NCBI GenBank assembly: GCA_016930175.1
Contig: JAFGHJ010000027.1
Coordinates: forward strand, 1-64,000
Direction: 5' to 3'
DNA length: 64,000 nt
DNA from: Caldifarciminota bacterium
GTDB taxonomy: Bacteria; Hydrothermota; UBA3072
Part shown: one piece after another, positions 24,028-32,024 of the stretch
Layout: the number at the start of each line of letters is the position of its first letter
How positions within the stretch are numbered: the stretch's first letter is position 1
Translations under genes and position numbers: made by a program
The notes under the pieces: model-generated
Seen by the model: the letters and a program-made list of their open reading frames with translations, nothing else
Told to the model about the DNA's origin: nothing
Database searches by the model: none

Positions 24028-27000
24028 TGAGTATGAAAATTTCAGATATATGTGAATTTGAATCATTGTGCGGTAAGATTCGTAAATCGAAAAAGGATAA
24101 ATCTGATGAGTTATGTTTAATAGTGTCTTCTGGTACGTGTGGTCAAGCTAAAGGATCTTTAGCGGTTATTACTGCATTGCACGAATCGTTAAAAAAACAC
24201 AATCTTGAACAAGAGGTGGATATAAGGGTAACTGGCTGTCATGGCTTTTGTCAGGTAGAACCTATTGTTATTATTAATCCTGAGAATATATTCTATCAAA
24301 ATGTTAAACCAGAAGATGCAGAGGAAATTGTATCTGAAACTGTTATCAATAAAAAAGTTATTAATCGCTTACTGTATATTGACCCGAGAACCGGAAAAAG
24401 AATTAAACATGAAAAAGATATCCCTTTTTACCAAAAACAACTCAGAACACATTTAGCCAGTAACGCATTGATTGATCCGACAGTTATAGAGGACTATATT
24501 GGAAATAATGGATATTCGGCTTTATGTAAAGTTCTAAAAACAAAGAAACCTGAGGAAGTAATAAATGAGATTAAAAAATCAGGTCTTAGGGGCAGGGGTG
24601 GAGCAGGCTTCCCGACGGGTCTCAAATGGGAGTTTTGCAGAAAGGCTAAAGGTGATGTAAAGTATATTGTGTGTAACGCTGACGAAGGGGATCCGGGGGC
24701 ATATATGAATAGAAGCCTTCTGGAAGGCAATCCTCATTCCGTTCTGGAAGGAATGTTGATAGGGGCATTTGCCATTGGTGCAAGTGAAGGATTCATATAT
24801 GTCAGGCATGAGTATCCTCTTGCCGTGAAGAATGTTAAAATAGCTCTAACTCAAATGAAAGAATACGGATTGCTCGGTAAAGGAATACTTGGTACGAATT
24901 TTGATTTTGCTATTGAGGTAATAAAAGGTGCTGGTGCGTTCGTCTGTGGTGAAGAAACGGCACTTATTGCGTCAATAGAGGGAAAGAAAGGTGAGCCCCG
25001 TCAGAGACCGCCGTTTCCCGCACAAGAAGGAATATGGAAGAAGCCGACAAATATAAATAATGTTGAAACATGGGCTAATATACCGCTGATTATCAGTGAA
25101 GGTGCAGACTGGTTCTCTAGGGTCGGAACAGAAAGAAGCAAGGGTACGAAGATATTCTCGTTGGTCGGGAAGATAAATAATACTGGTCTGGTTGAAGTAC
25201 CAATGGGTATAACATTGAGGGAGATGGTGTACGATATCGGAGGAGGCATACCCGATGGCAAAAAGTTTAAGGCAGTTCAGACGGGAGGACCGTCAGGAGG
25301 ATGTATACCAAAAGAGTTTCTTGACACACCTGTTGATTACGAAAGCCTGAAAGCACTTGGGTCTATAATGGGTTCCGGCGGTATGGTTGTGATGGACGAG
25401 GATACATGTATGGTTGATACCGCGAAGTACTTTCTCGAATTCCTTCAGGATGAGTCCTGCGGCAAATGCCTTACCTGCAGGGAGGGTATTGAGAGATTGT
25501 TAGAAATACTTAACCGCATAGCCGGCGGAACAGGTAAAGAAGAAGATATCGAACTATTGAAAGAATTAGGCGAACTTGTCAAAGATATTTCCATGTGCGG
25601 ACTGGGGCAGACTGCACCAAATCCTCTGCTTTCAACAATCCGATATTTTAAAGATGAATATGAACAACATATTAAATACAAAAGGTGTCCCGCCTCGGTA
25701 TGTAAAGAAATCGTCTCTTCTCCTTGTCAGCATACATGTCCTATCGGTACTGAAGCTCCTGTTTACATTTCATTGATTGCCAGAGGAAGATTCGAAGAGG
25801 CATTCGATATAATTGTGAAGGATAATCCTCTGCCGTCTGTTTGTGCCAGAGTGTGTCATCATCCATGCGAATTCAAATGCCAATCGGGTAAATTTGGCGA
25901 CCCTATCTCTATCAGATCACTCAAAAGATTTGCTACGGATTACGCATTTAAAACCGGAAAGAAGCATGTGATCAAAAATAAAAAAACAAAAAAGGAAAAA
26001 ATTGCTGTCATTGGCTCCGGACCTGCAGGGCTTACGGCAGGCTACTATCTTGCCGGCAAAGGATATGGTGTTACTGTTCTTGAGTCTTTGTCTTTACCGG
26101 GAGGAGCTTTAGCTGCATACATACCAGGGTACAGGTTACCAAAAGATATTCTGAATGCAGATATTGAGAATATCAGAAACGCGGGAGTGGAAATCAAAAC
26201 CAATGTTACTGTGGGAAAGGATATTCTTTTTAATGAACTTCGAGACAAGTACGACGCCATATTCATTGCAACTGGTGCGCATGAATCTTTGAAATTGGGT
26301 ATTCCGAATGAAAATACTGCCGGTGTTCTGCATGCCATGGATTTTTTAAAGAATATAAATCTTGGAAAAGAGGTTAAAATAGGTAAAAGAGTTGGTGTCA
26401 TTGGTGGAGGTAATGCTGCTGTTGATGCTGCCAGGGCAGCCAACCGTATAAAGGGTTGTGAAAAGGTCTTCGTAATATACAGGAGAACAATAAATGAGAT
26501 GCCTGCGATCAAAGAGGAGGTAGAGGCAGCTATCGAAGAAAAAATCGAGATGCAGTTATTAACAGCGCCTGTAAAGATTTTGACTAAAAATGGAAAAGTT
26601 GCCGGGGTTGAATGCATTAAGATGAAATTAGGGGAAATGGATGAATCCGGCAGAAAAAGACCAATTCCGATTAAAGGTTCTGAGTTTGTTATTGAAATTG
26701 ACTCTTTGATAGTAGTAGCTATAGGTGAACAACCGGATGTTTCTTTCCTTGACAGAAGCAAATTTGAAATAAGTAAGCGCAATACTATAGTAGTAAATCC
26801 TGAGACATTTGCCACCAATGTGCCCGGCGTTTTTGCAGGCGGGGATGTTGTAAAAGGTCCCAACACCGTTATAGAAGCTATGTCGTCCGGTAAAATAGCC
26901 GCAGAAATGATCGATAAGTATCTGCAGGGTAAGCCGTTGGTTAGAGAATATAAAGTAACAAGACCGTCTATGTATGTAGAGCCTGTCGAATTAACAGAAG

Positions 27001-27203
27001 AAGAAGTAGCTGAAGCAAGAAGACCTGTAATGCCCCGTTTGCCTTTAAGTGCAAGAATTAATAACTTTAATGAGGTAGAATTAGGGTTAGGTGAAAAGGA
27101 CGCAATAAGAGAGGCAAGTCGCTGTGTTAGATGTGATTTGGAAACCGAGGATGGGAAAAAGCAGTTTAAAGAAGAGGTAGAAAATGTTAAAAATAAAACT
27201 TAA
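24027..27203 (+). CDS. NuoF-GltD fusion flavoprotein: NADH/FMN module joined to FAD/Fe-S dehydrogenase module
   Basis: 1058 residues joining two enzymes. About residues 28-110: thioredoxin-like [2Fe-2S] domain (C38 and TGCHGFC around 74-78), as in HydB/HndC-type NuoF. About 140-550: NuoF core with GRGGAGFPTG (189-198) for FMN/NADH and the N3 [4Fe-4S] ligands C478, C481, C484 and C524. About 555-650: Cys-rich Fer4_20-type domain (CQHTCPIGTEAPVY, VCHHPCEFKC). About 655-960: GltD/NfnB-like FAD and NAD(P) domain with GSGPAG at 663-668 and a second nucleotide motif GGGNAAVDAARAA near 792. The tail closes with CVRCD. It overlaps the next gene by 20 bases. Two nucleotide-binding flavin sites plus several clusters in one chain would allow electron bifurcation or transhydrogenation. 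The donor/acceptor pair is inference. Confidence 0.9.
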   Translation: MSMKISDICEFESLCGKIRKSKKDKSDELCLIVSSGTCGQAKGSLAVITALHESLKKHNLEQEVDIRVTGCHGFCQVEPIVIINPENIFYQNVKPEDAEEIVSETVINKKVINRLLYIDPRTGKRIKHEKDIPFYQKQLRTHLASNALIDPTVIEDYIGNNGYSALCKVLKTKKPEEVINEIKKSGLRGRGGAGFPTGLKWEFCRKAKGDVKYIVCNADEGDPGAYMNRSLLEGNPHSVLEGMLIGAFAIGASEGFIYVRHEYPLAVKNVKIALTQMKEYGLLGKGILGTNFDFAIEVIKGAGAFVCGEETALIASIEGKKGEPRQRPPFPAQEGIWKKPTNINNVETWANIPLIISEGADWFSRVGTERSKGTKIFSLVGKINNTGLVEVPMGITLREMVYDIGGGIPDGKKFKAVQTGGPSGGCIPKEFLDTPVDYESLKALGSIMGSGGMVVMDEDTCMVDTAKYFLEFLQDESCGKCLTCREGIERLLEILNRIAGGTGKEEDIELLKELGELVKDISMCGLGQTAPNPLLSTIRYFKDEYEQHIKYKRCPASVCKEIVSSPCQHTCPIGTEAPVYISLIARGRFEEAFDIIVKDNPLPSVCARVCHHPCEFKCQSGKFGDPISIRSLKRFATDYAFKTGKKHVIKNKKTKKEKIAVIGSGPAGLTAGYYLAGKGYGVTVLESLSLPGGALAAYIPGYRLPKDILNADIENIRNAGVEIKTNVTVGKDILFNELRDKYDAIFIATGAHESLKLGIPNENTAGVLHAMDFLKNINLGKEVKIGKRVGVIGGGNAAVDAARAANRIKGCEKVFVIYRRTINEMPAIKEEVEAAIEEKIEMQLLTAPVKILTKNGKVAGVECIKMKLGEMDESGRKRPIPIKGSEFVIEIDSLIVVAIGEQPDVSFLDRSKFEISKRNTIVVNPETFATNVPGVFAGGDVVKGPNTVIEAMSSGKIAAEMIDKYLQGKPLVREYKVTRPSMYVEPVELTEEEVAEARRPVMPRLPLSARINNFNEVELGLGEKDAIREASRCVRCDLETEDGKKQFKEEVENVKNKT

Positions 27204-27909
27204 TGGACTGGAAGTACAGGTGGAAGAAGGCTGGACAATATTGGAAGCCGCTGAATTTTATGGAATAGAAATTCCGACATTATGTCATCATGAAGGTCTT
27301 TCCGATTATGGTGCCTGCAGGCTATGCATAGTGGAAATCGGCGAAGGCGAGAATACAAAATTTGTTACTTCATGCACTTATCCTGCAGAAGAAGGACTTG
27401 TGGTTAGAACACATTCTAAAAAGATTATAAATTACAGAAAACTTATTATAGAACTTATGCTCGCGAGATGTCATACCTCAAAAACAATTCAGGATCTGGC
27501 TTCTAAATATAATGTAACAAAAGTAAGATTTAAGTTAAAAAGCGATGACTGCATACTTTGTGGTCTTTGTACGAGAATGTGTGAGGAACAGATGGATGCC
27601 CGTGCGATAGGTTTTGTTAACAGGGGCAAAGAAAGGAAAATAACAACGCCATTTGATATTAAATCTGACGTATGCAGAACATGCGGTGCGTGTATGTATA
27701 TCTGCCCGGCATGCGAGCTTAGATGTCAGGGTCCAGAGCCGCCGGGCGCAGTGTGCGGAGCATGCCTTAATATTGAATATCCGTGTCTTGATTTGTACGA
27801 AGATGTTCACTGTTATATGGATCCATGCGCTGCGTGTTTGTTAACAGAGTCAGAAAAAAATAAAAATACAAATAATAACGGAGGAAAAAATGTCTTTAAC
27901 AAAGATTAA
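27184..27909 (+). CDS. NuoG N-terminal/HydA-like iron-sulphur electron-transfer subunit
   Basis: 241 residues. [2Fe-2S] ferredoxin domain at 1-80 with C34, C45, C48 and C64. Then an NADH-dehydrogenase-G-type segment with MLARCHTSKT, then two [4Fe-4S]-type motifs (CILCGLCTRMC around 119-129 and CRTCGACMYIC), and a further Cys-rich tail (CELRC, CGAC, CAAC). This is the electron-wire part of NuoG or [FeFe]-hydrogenase HydA without their catalytic or molybdopterin domain. It overlaps both neighbours by 20 bases and so should be made in fixed ratio with the NuoF-GltD fusion and the GltB-like protein. It probably carries electrons between the NADH module and the FMN subunit. Confidence 0.85.
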   Translation: MLKIKLNGLEVQVEEGWTILEAAEFYGIEIPTLCHHEGLSDYGACRLCIVEIGEGENTKFVTSCTYPAEEGLVVRTHSKKIINYRKLIIELMLARCHTSKTIQDLASKYNVTKVRFKLKSDDCILCGLCTRMCEEQMDARAIGFVNRGKERKITTPFDIKSDVCRTCGACMYICPACELRCQGPEPPGAVCGACLNIEYPCLDLYEDVHCYMDPCAACLLTESEKNKNTNNNGGKNVFNKD

Positions 27910-29473
27910 CGCAACAGCGGCAACGCTGACAAAAAATAGAACTGAAGGGGCAATTAATTCGATGAGCGGAATGTGCGCGACCTGTGTAGACGGGTGCATA
28001 GGAATGTGCGAAATAGGGAAATCCGCCTACAGAGGCCATGAGGTGATTTATCCCCAACCTTTTGGCATAATCACCTCCGCCAGTGAAAAAGTTTATCCTG
28101 TTGACCTATCTCATTTTACGATACTCGGAGGTATTGTAGGAGCTGAAGGAATAAAAGCCGACAGCGACAAGGCGTTATTCTCAAATGTAAATATAGAAAC
28201 TCGTATTGGAAAGAATAAGGATATAAAACTTAAGATGCCCGTAATCATACCGGGTTTAGGTTCAACAGCCATAGCAAAAAACAACTGGGAAGGACTTGCA
28301 GTAGGTGCGGCGCTAACAGGTATACCCTTAACTATCGGCGAAAATGTTTGCGGAATGGACCCTGAATCTAAACTCGAGAAAGGGAGAGTAAAGCATTCAA
28401 CAGACCTTGAATGGAGAGTAAAACTCTACAAGAAGTGGCAGCGTGACGGATATGGTGCGATAATTGTTCAGGCGAATGTGGAAGATACAAATTTGGGGGT
28501 GCATGAATACGCTATTTCGGAGCTGGATGTCGATGCTGTTGAATTGAAATGGGGGCAGGGAGCAAAAAACATAGGCGGTGAAGTTAAAATTAAGGATTTA
28601 AAAAAAGCTCAGCTTCTAAAAAAGAGAGGTTACATAGTCCTACCCGATCCTACAAATCCGGATGTTATCAAAGCATTTGAAAATGGTAATTTTAAAGAGT
28701 TTGAACGACATTCCAGGGTAGGAATGGTTACAGAAGAAGGTTTTTTGAAGAGGGTAAAGGAATTAAAAAGTTTGGGCGCAAAACACGTTTTCCTGAAAAC
28801 GGGTGCGTACAGACCTGTAGATCTGGCAAGGGCATTAAAATTTTCGTCGAAAGCAGAGATTGATTTGCTGACCGTAGATGCTGCCGGCGGCGGAACGGGT
28901 ATGAGTCCCTGGAGAATGATGAATGAATGGGGTGTGCCGGAAGTTGAATTGCACTCTTTACTCTATAAATATGTTGATAAGCTTGCTAAAAAAGGGGAGT
29001 ATATTCCGGATATCGCAATAGCAGGTGGATTTGCTTTTGAGGACCAGATGCTAAAAGGACTGGCGCTTGGTGCCCCATACTTTAAACTAATAGGTATGGC
29101 GAGGGCTCCGCTTGCTTCAGCTATGGTGGGTAAGACAATCGGTAAAACGATTAAGGAAGGAATGGTTCCTGTATATATTGAGAGATTCGGCAACACACCT
29201 GAGGAAATATTTGTAACGGCGCCAGCTCTTAAGAGAGAACTTGGAAATGACTTTGAGGACCTTCCTACAGGTGGGATGGGTTTATATACTTATATGGAGA
29301 GATTAAATCAGGGATTACGTCAAATTATGGCTGGATGTCGTAAATTTGCATTGGAATATATAGCCCGGAACGATATTGCTGCTTTAACGCATGAGGCGAG
29401 TGAAATAAGCGGTATTCAATATATAATGGAATGTGATAAGGAAGAAGCGGAAAAAATTCTGGAATCCCGATAA
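27890..29473 (+). CDS. FMN-binding glutamate-synthase-like subunit without glutaminase domain
   Basis: 527 residues of the glutamate synthase central/FMN domain type: PVIIPGLGSTAIAK near 92-105, then a TIM-barrel FMN domain with VDAAGGGTGMSPWRMM near 327-342 and IAIAGGFAFEDQMLKG near 377-392. The N-terminal glutamine amidotransferase domain and the C-terminal GXGXG beta-helix of large GltB are both absent. The usual [3Fe-4S] Cys motif (CHxNxCPxG) after the FMN site is also absent; the matching stretch reads KLIGMARAPLASA. Instead the N-terminus carries C29, C32, C36 and C40 (CxxCxxxCxxxC), which may hold a different cluster. It is preceded by GGAGGAAAA and overlaps the upstream gene by 20 bases. 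Ammonia-dependent glutamate synthase, a bifurcating glutamate dehydrogenase or an unrelated FMN reductase are all possible. Confidence 0.85.
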   Translation: MSLTKINATAATLTKNRTEGAINSMSGMCATCVDGCIGMCEIGKSAYRGHEVIYPQPFGIITSASEKVYPVDLSHFTILGGIVGAEGIKADSDKALFSNVNIETRIGKNKDIKLKMPVIIPGLGSTAIAKNNWEGLAVGAALTGIPLTIGENVCGMDPESKLEKGRVKHSTDLEWRVKLYKKWQRDGYGAIIVQANVEDTNLGVHEYAISELDVDAVELKWGQGAKNIGGEVKIKDLKKAQLLKKRGYIVLPDPTNPDVIKAFENGNFKEFERHSRVGMVTEEGFLKRVKELKSLGAKHVFLKTGAYRPVDLARALKFSSKAEIDLLTVDAAGGGTGMSPWRMMNEWGVPEVELHSLLYKYVDKLAKKGEYIPDIAIAGGFAFEDQMLKGLALGAPYFKLIGMARAPLASAMVGKTIGKTIKEGMVPVYIERFGNTPEEIFVTAPALKRELGNDFEDLPTGGMGLYTYMERLNQGLRQIMAGCRKFALEYIARNDIAALTHEASEISGIQYIMECDKEEAEKILESR

Positions 29474-29474
29474 G

Positions 29475-29498
29475 CACCCGATGATTCTCTCATCGGTG
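29475..29498 (+). terminator. Stem-loop after the GltB-like gene
   Basis: CCGATGA/TCATCGG stem with loop TTCTC, lengthened by CA/TG past one bulged C. It sits one base after the stop. No T-run follows, so it is a weak terminator or an mRNA-end stabiliser. Confidence 0.5.
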
Positions 29499-29583
29499 TT
29501 AAATGGTTACATTGAAAAATAGCTAAATTGGGAGAACAAAAATAAAATCTCCTTGAACTTTATGGTCCGATTAGTTTATGCTC

Positions 29584-29611
29584 TTGACAAAAAAGTAGGA
29601 TATTTTATACT
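29584..29611 (+). promoter_or_regulatory. Promoter of the Wzi-like gene, leaderless spacing
   Basis: TTGACA (29584-29589), a 16-base spacer, TATACT (29606-29611), then 6 bases to the ATG at 29618. Confidence 0.8.
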
Positions 29612-29617
29612 TCTTCT

Positions 29618-30931
29618 ATGATATTAGTTCTTTTGAGTTATCTTTCTGTGTTGCTTCCAGAGCCATCTATAAGGGGCGAGAAGTGGATTGATCATGGAGA
29701 GGTTAGTCTTCCATACGGCTTTTCGCCTTTATTTGAAGATACTAATAAAATCGACGTATCTATATATTCAGTTATAGACACGGTAAATTACGTTCAATTT
29801 TATCCGACTTTTCGGTATCGATCCGAGAGTTGGGGGGGAGAAGTTACTCCTTACGGCCGTTTGGGGGGTGATTATTACTATCCAAGAAGGAAAAAATTCG
29901 GCATTTATTCAGATTTTATAAGGGGTTCAATTTTTTATAGAAGCGATAATATTTTATTTTCTTTCGGTAAAGATGTGTTTTCAGTAGGGCCTGCATTTGA
30001 GAATAACCCCTTGCTTTCGCCCAATATTCCCCTTAATTATCTTAATTTTACCTTTAAAAGCTCGAAATTCTCGTTTACGCATTTCATTTCAAGACTGGAT
30101 GATTACGAAGGGGTAGAATATGAATGGGACGATACTTCTTCAGGCTATCTGACAAATGTCAACAGATACCTTGGAATACATCGTCTTGAGATAAAGTTAG
30201 CCGATTGGCTTGCCATTTCTTTTTCCGAAAGTATGCTGATAGGAGGTGAAGACTTAGGTTTTTCATTTGAATTGTTGGCGCCGCTTACAATATACTTCGT
30301 TGAACAACATAACCAATCTCAGAATACCAATATTTTCTGGAATTTTGATCTTCTGGCAGTTAAAAGCAAATTTCTTTTTTATTTTGACTTATTTCTTGAT
30401 GATTTTCAATATGAATCAGATCCCTGGAAAGAGCCGAATCATATAGGGATTTACGCGGGAATCCAGGGGAAGGATATCCTGGTTAATGGCTCACAAATAC
30501 TTATTTCTTATAACCTTATGACCAGATGGGCTTATGATAATTTGAGAGTATGGCAGAGATATACCGATGAAGAATTGCCTCTTGGGTCAATGCTCGGCTG
30601 TGATTATGACCATTTCGTTTGCAAATCCCTGTATCCTGTTTACGTTTTTAAGATGGGGGGTATGCTTTCTTTTACGAGAAAGGGCGAAAACAGAATAACA
30701 ACTCCCTGGCCCGTAAATACTGCAGTTGAAGCATCCGCAGAAAACGAATTTACCGGAACAAATTTTTTAAGCGGAACGGTCGAAAAAAGGATAAACTTAG
30801 CTGCCGTTTTTGAATATAAAGACTTTTTAGAGCTCGAATGTGGACTATCATACTTTCAAAACTACAAACACGAGGAAGAAACAACAAAAACCTTACCCGC
30901 AATAAAGATTAAGCTAAAGTATAGCATATAA
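29618..30931 (+). CDS. Outer-membrane beta-barrel protein, possibly capsule-assembly Wzi-like
   Basis: 437 residues. Short hydrophobic N-terminus (MILVLLSYLSVLLPEPS) that may act as a signal peptide. The body is a long run of amphipathic beta strands rich in Tyr/Phe/Trp with Gly/Asp turns and ends in LKLKYSI, the terminal-strand form of outer-membrane barrels. The segment FSFGKDVFSVGPAFENNPLL recalls the Wzi family (GR-WGPG-GSLLLS-N), which anchors surface polysaccharide. This would agree with the several glycosyltransferase operons in the window, but it is a weak match. It is a single-gene unit with its own consensus promoter. A general porin is the alternative. Confidence 0.6.
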   Translation: MILVLLSYLSVLLPEPSIRGEKWIDHGEVSLPYGFSPLFEDTNKIDVSIYSVIDTVNYVQFYPTFRYRSESWGGEVTPYGRLGGDYYYPRRKKFGIYSDFIRGSIFYRSDNILFSFGKDVFSVGPAFENNPLLSPNIPLNYLNFTFKSSKFSFTHFISRLDDYEGVEYEWDDTSSGYLTNVNRYLGIHRLEIKLADWLAISFSESMLIGGEDLGFSFELLAPLTIYFVEQHNQSQNTNIFWNFDLLAVKSKFLFYFDLFLDDFQYESDPWKEPNHIGIYAGIQGKDILVNGSQILISYNLMTRWAYDNLRVWQRYTDEELPLGSMLGCDYDHFVCKSLYPVYVFKMGGMLSFTRKGENRITTPWPVNTAVEASAENEFTGTNFLSGTVEKRINLAAVFEYKDFLELECGLSYFQNYKHEEETTKTLPAIKIKLKYSI

Positions 30932-31006
30932 AACTCAAGTATTTTGTAATCAAAGAATTAGATTGTATAAGTTAAACAAAAGTTCTTTGAGATGTCATGT
31001 TGTGTT

Positions 31007-31078
31007 GTGGGTTGGGTTTTAAACAATTGAGATTAAGGAGGAGTGCGGTGGGGCTCTGTGTTCTCTGTATCTCTGTGT
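31007..31078. repeat. Dispersed intergenic repeat, copy 10, with GGTTTTAAACAA module
   Basis: GTGGGTTGGGTTTTAAACAA (31007-31026) recurs exactly at 31767-31786. It is followed by CTCTGTGTTCTCTGTATCTC (31054-31073), which nearly repeats 31808-31827. Confidence 0.75.
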
Positions 31079-31104
31079 GATAGTAATTTGGGGTGGTGTG
31101 GTGT

Positions 31105-31449
31105 TTAACAGGTTAAATGGAGGCAGGCAATTACTTTTTTGGTCGCCTGGATTTTTTCGTTGTAAAGCTTTACGGCTTCTCCGGTTTTTGCGAAAATCGT
31201 ATCTATGTTCTTTTCTTCAAGTTTTTTAAGTGTTTCATTCGGAATATTCATGCCGCCGTATGCACCTGTTCCTATTATTAATAAGGATGGTTTTGCTTCT
31301 GTTGCTTCTTTTAAATCCTTTAAAGATAAGCTATGTCCTTCTTCTCTCCACCAGGGAGAGAGTACCGTGTCTGGAAAAATAATAACATCTTTTGTGTATT
31401 CTTGACCGTTTATTGTTATTGAGCCGAAACTGTATTTTTCAATCATCAT
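31105..31449 (-). CDS. Mth938/DUF498-family protein
   Basis: 114 residues of the Mth938-like (DUF498, NDUFAF3-related) family: YSFGSITINGQEYTKDVIIF at the start, a WWREEGHSL loop, and LLIIGTGAYGGMNIPNET, the conserved Gly-rich turn. The cytosolic function is unknown; the eukaryotic relative assists complex I assembly. It ends with an extra CLHLTC tail. Two ATG codons are adjacent; either may be used. The promoter lies 9 bases upstream of the first, so a leader is nearly absent. It is a single gene between two repeat-filled gaps. Confidence 0.82.
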   Translation of the reverse strand: MMIEKYSFGSITINGQEYTKDVIIFPDTVLSPWWREEGHSLSLKDLKEATEAKPSLLIIGTGAYGGMNIPNETLKKLEEKNIDTIFAKTGEAVKLYNEKIQATKKVIACLHLTC

Positions 31450-31458
31450 TTTGATATA

Positions 31459-31486
31459 AATATAAGTATTGTTATAGTTGATGCAA
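31459..31486 (-). promoter_or_regulatory. Promoter of the Mth938-like gene
   Basis: Minus strand: TTGCAT (31486-31481), a 16-base spacer, TATATT (31464-31459), then 9 bases to the first ATG. Confidence 0.6.
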
Positions 31487-31580
31487 GTATTTTTACGAAG
31501 AAATTAAACTTCAAAATAAATAAAAAGCAATTGATTATTAGGTTTAAGAAGCGCCATTAATAAAGGGTGGAGGTAGTGGG

Positions 31581-31833
31581 ACTCTGTGTCTCTGTATGGG
31601 TAACTCAGTCATGAGTCATTGGTCAAAAAAAAATAAAATATTTGTGTTATTCGTGCTATTTGTTGTTTATAATTCTGGGGTAAGTGGGGTTTTAAAAATA
31701 CATATATATTTTTTGTTGTTTTTTCTTTGTGTTCTTTGTGGCTTTGTGTGAGAATTAATTGGTGGGGTGGGTTGGGTTTTAAACAACAAAATAAATGGGT
31801 GGTGTGGCTCTGTGTTCTCTGTGTCTCTGTGGC
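31581..31833. repeat. Composite cluster of dispersed repeats, copy 11
   Basis: Four blocks in the same orientation: ACTCTGTGTCTCTGTATGGG (31581-31600); TATTTGTGTTATTCGTGC and beyond (31639-31667); TCTTTGTGTTCTTTGTGGC (31724-31742); GGCTCTGTGTTCTCTGTGTC and beyond (31806-31833). G-rich blocks and TTTTAAA motifs lie between them, including a GTGGGTTGGGTTTTAAACAA copy at 31767-31786. It fills nearly all of the 400 bases upstream of the tRNA promoter. Confidence 0.75.
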
Positions 31834-31854
31834 TAAATTAGTTTTTAACGGGTG

Positions 31855-31883
31855 TTGACAATGCCAAAAGACTTATATATAAT
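31855..31883 (+). promoter_or_regulatory. Promoter of tRNA-Leu
   Basis: Perfect TTGACA (31855-31860), a 17-base spacer, perfect TATAAT (31878-31883). The tRNA starts at 31899. No terminator is seen between the tRNA and tig, so it may also serve tig-clpP-clpX. Confidence 0.85.
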
Positions 31884-31898
31884 TACAGTAAATCAAGC

Positions 31899-31987
31899 GC
31901 GAGAGTGGCGGAATCGGTAGACGCGCTGGACTTAGGATCCAGTACTAAAGCCAAAACAGTGTGGGGGTTCAAATCCCCCCTCTCGCA
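31899..31987 (+). tRNA. tRNA-Leu (anticodon UAG)
   Basis: Acceptor GCGAGAG (31899-31905) pairs with CTCTCGC (31980-31986), discriminator A at 31987, no encoded CCA. Anticodon stem CTGGA/TCCAG around loop CTTAGGA with anticodon TAG at 31933-31935, reading CUA. A long variable arm, as in class II tRNAs, and T-arm GGGGG-TTCAAAT-CCCCC. D-arm TGGCGGAATCGGTAGAC is typical for Leu. Confidence 0.97.
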
Positions 31988-32024
31988 TATAGATAATAAT
32001 ATAAAAAAATTAGAGAGGTTTTAA

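Noticed and set aside
26045-26866. Long minus-strand open frame (273 codons) inside the NuoF-GltD fusion gene
   Set aside because: Antisense shadow of a clearly conserved enzyme; composition rich in Ser/Thr/Pro/Ile typical of such shadows.
24027-29473. Part of respiratory complex I
   Set aside because: Only NuoE, NuoF and NuoG-N-like pieces are present; no membrane subunits or NuoBCDI are in the window, and the NuoF part is fused to GltD.
31581-31833. CRISPR array
   Set aside because: The repeated blocks are degenerate, differ in length and spacing, have no unique spacers of constant size and no cas genes lie nearby.
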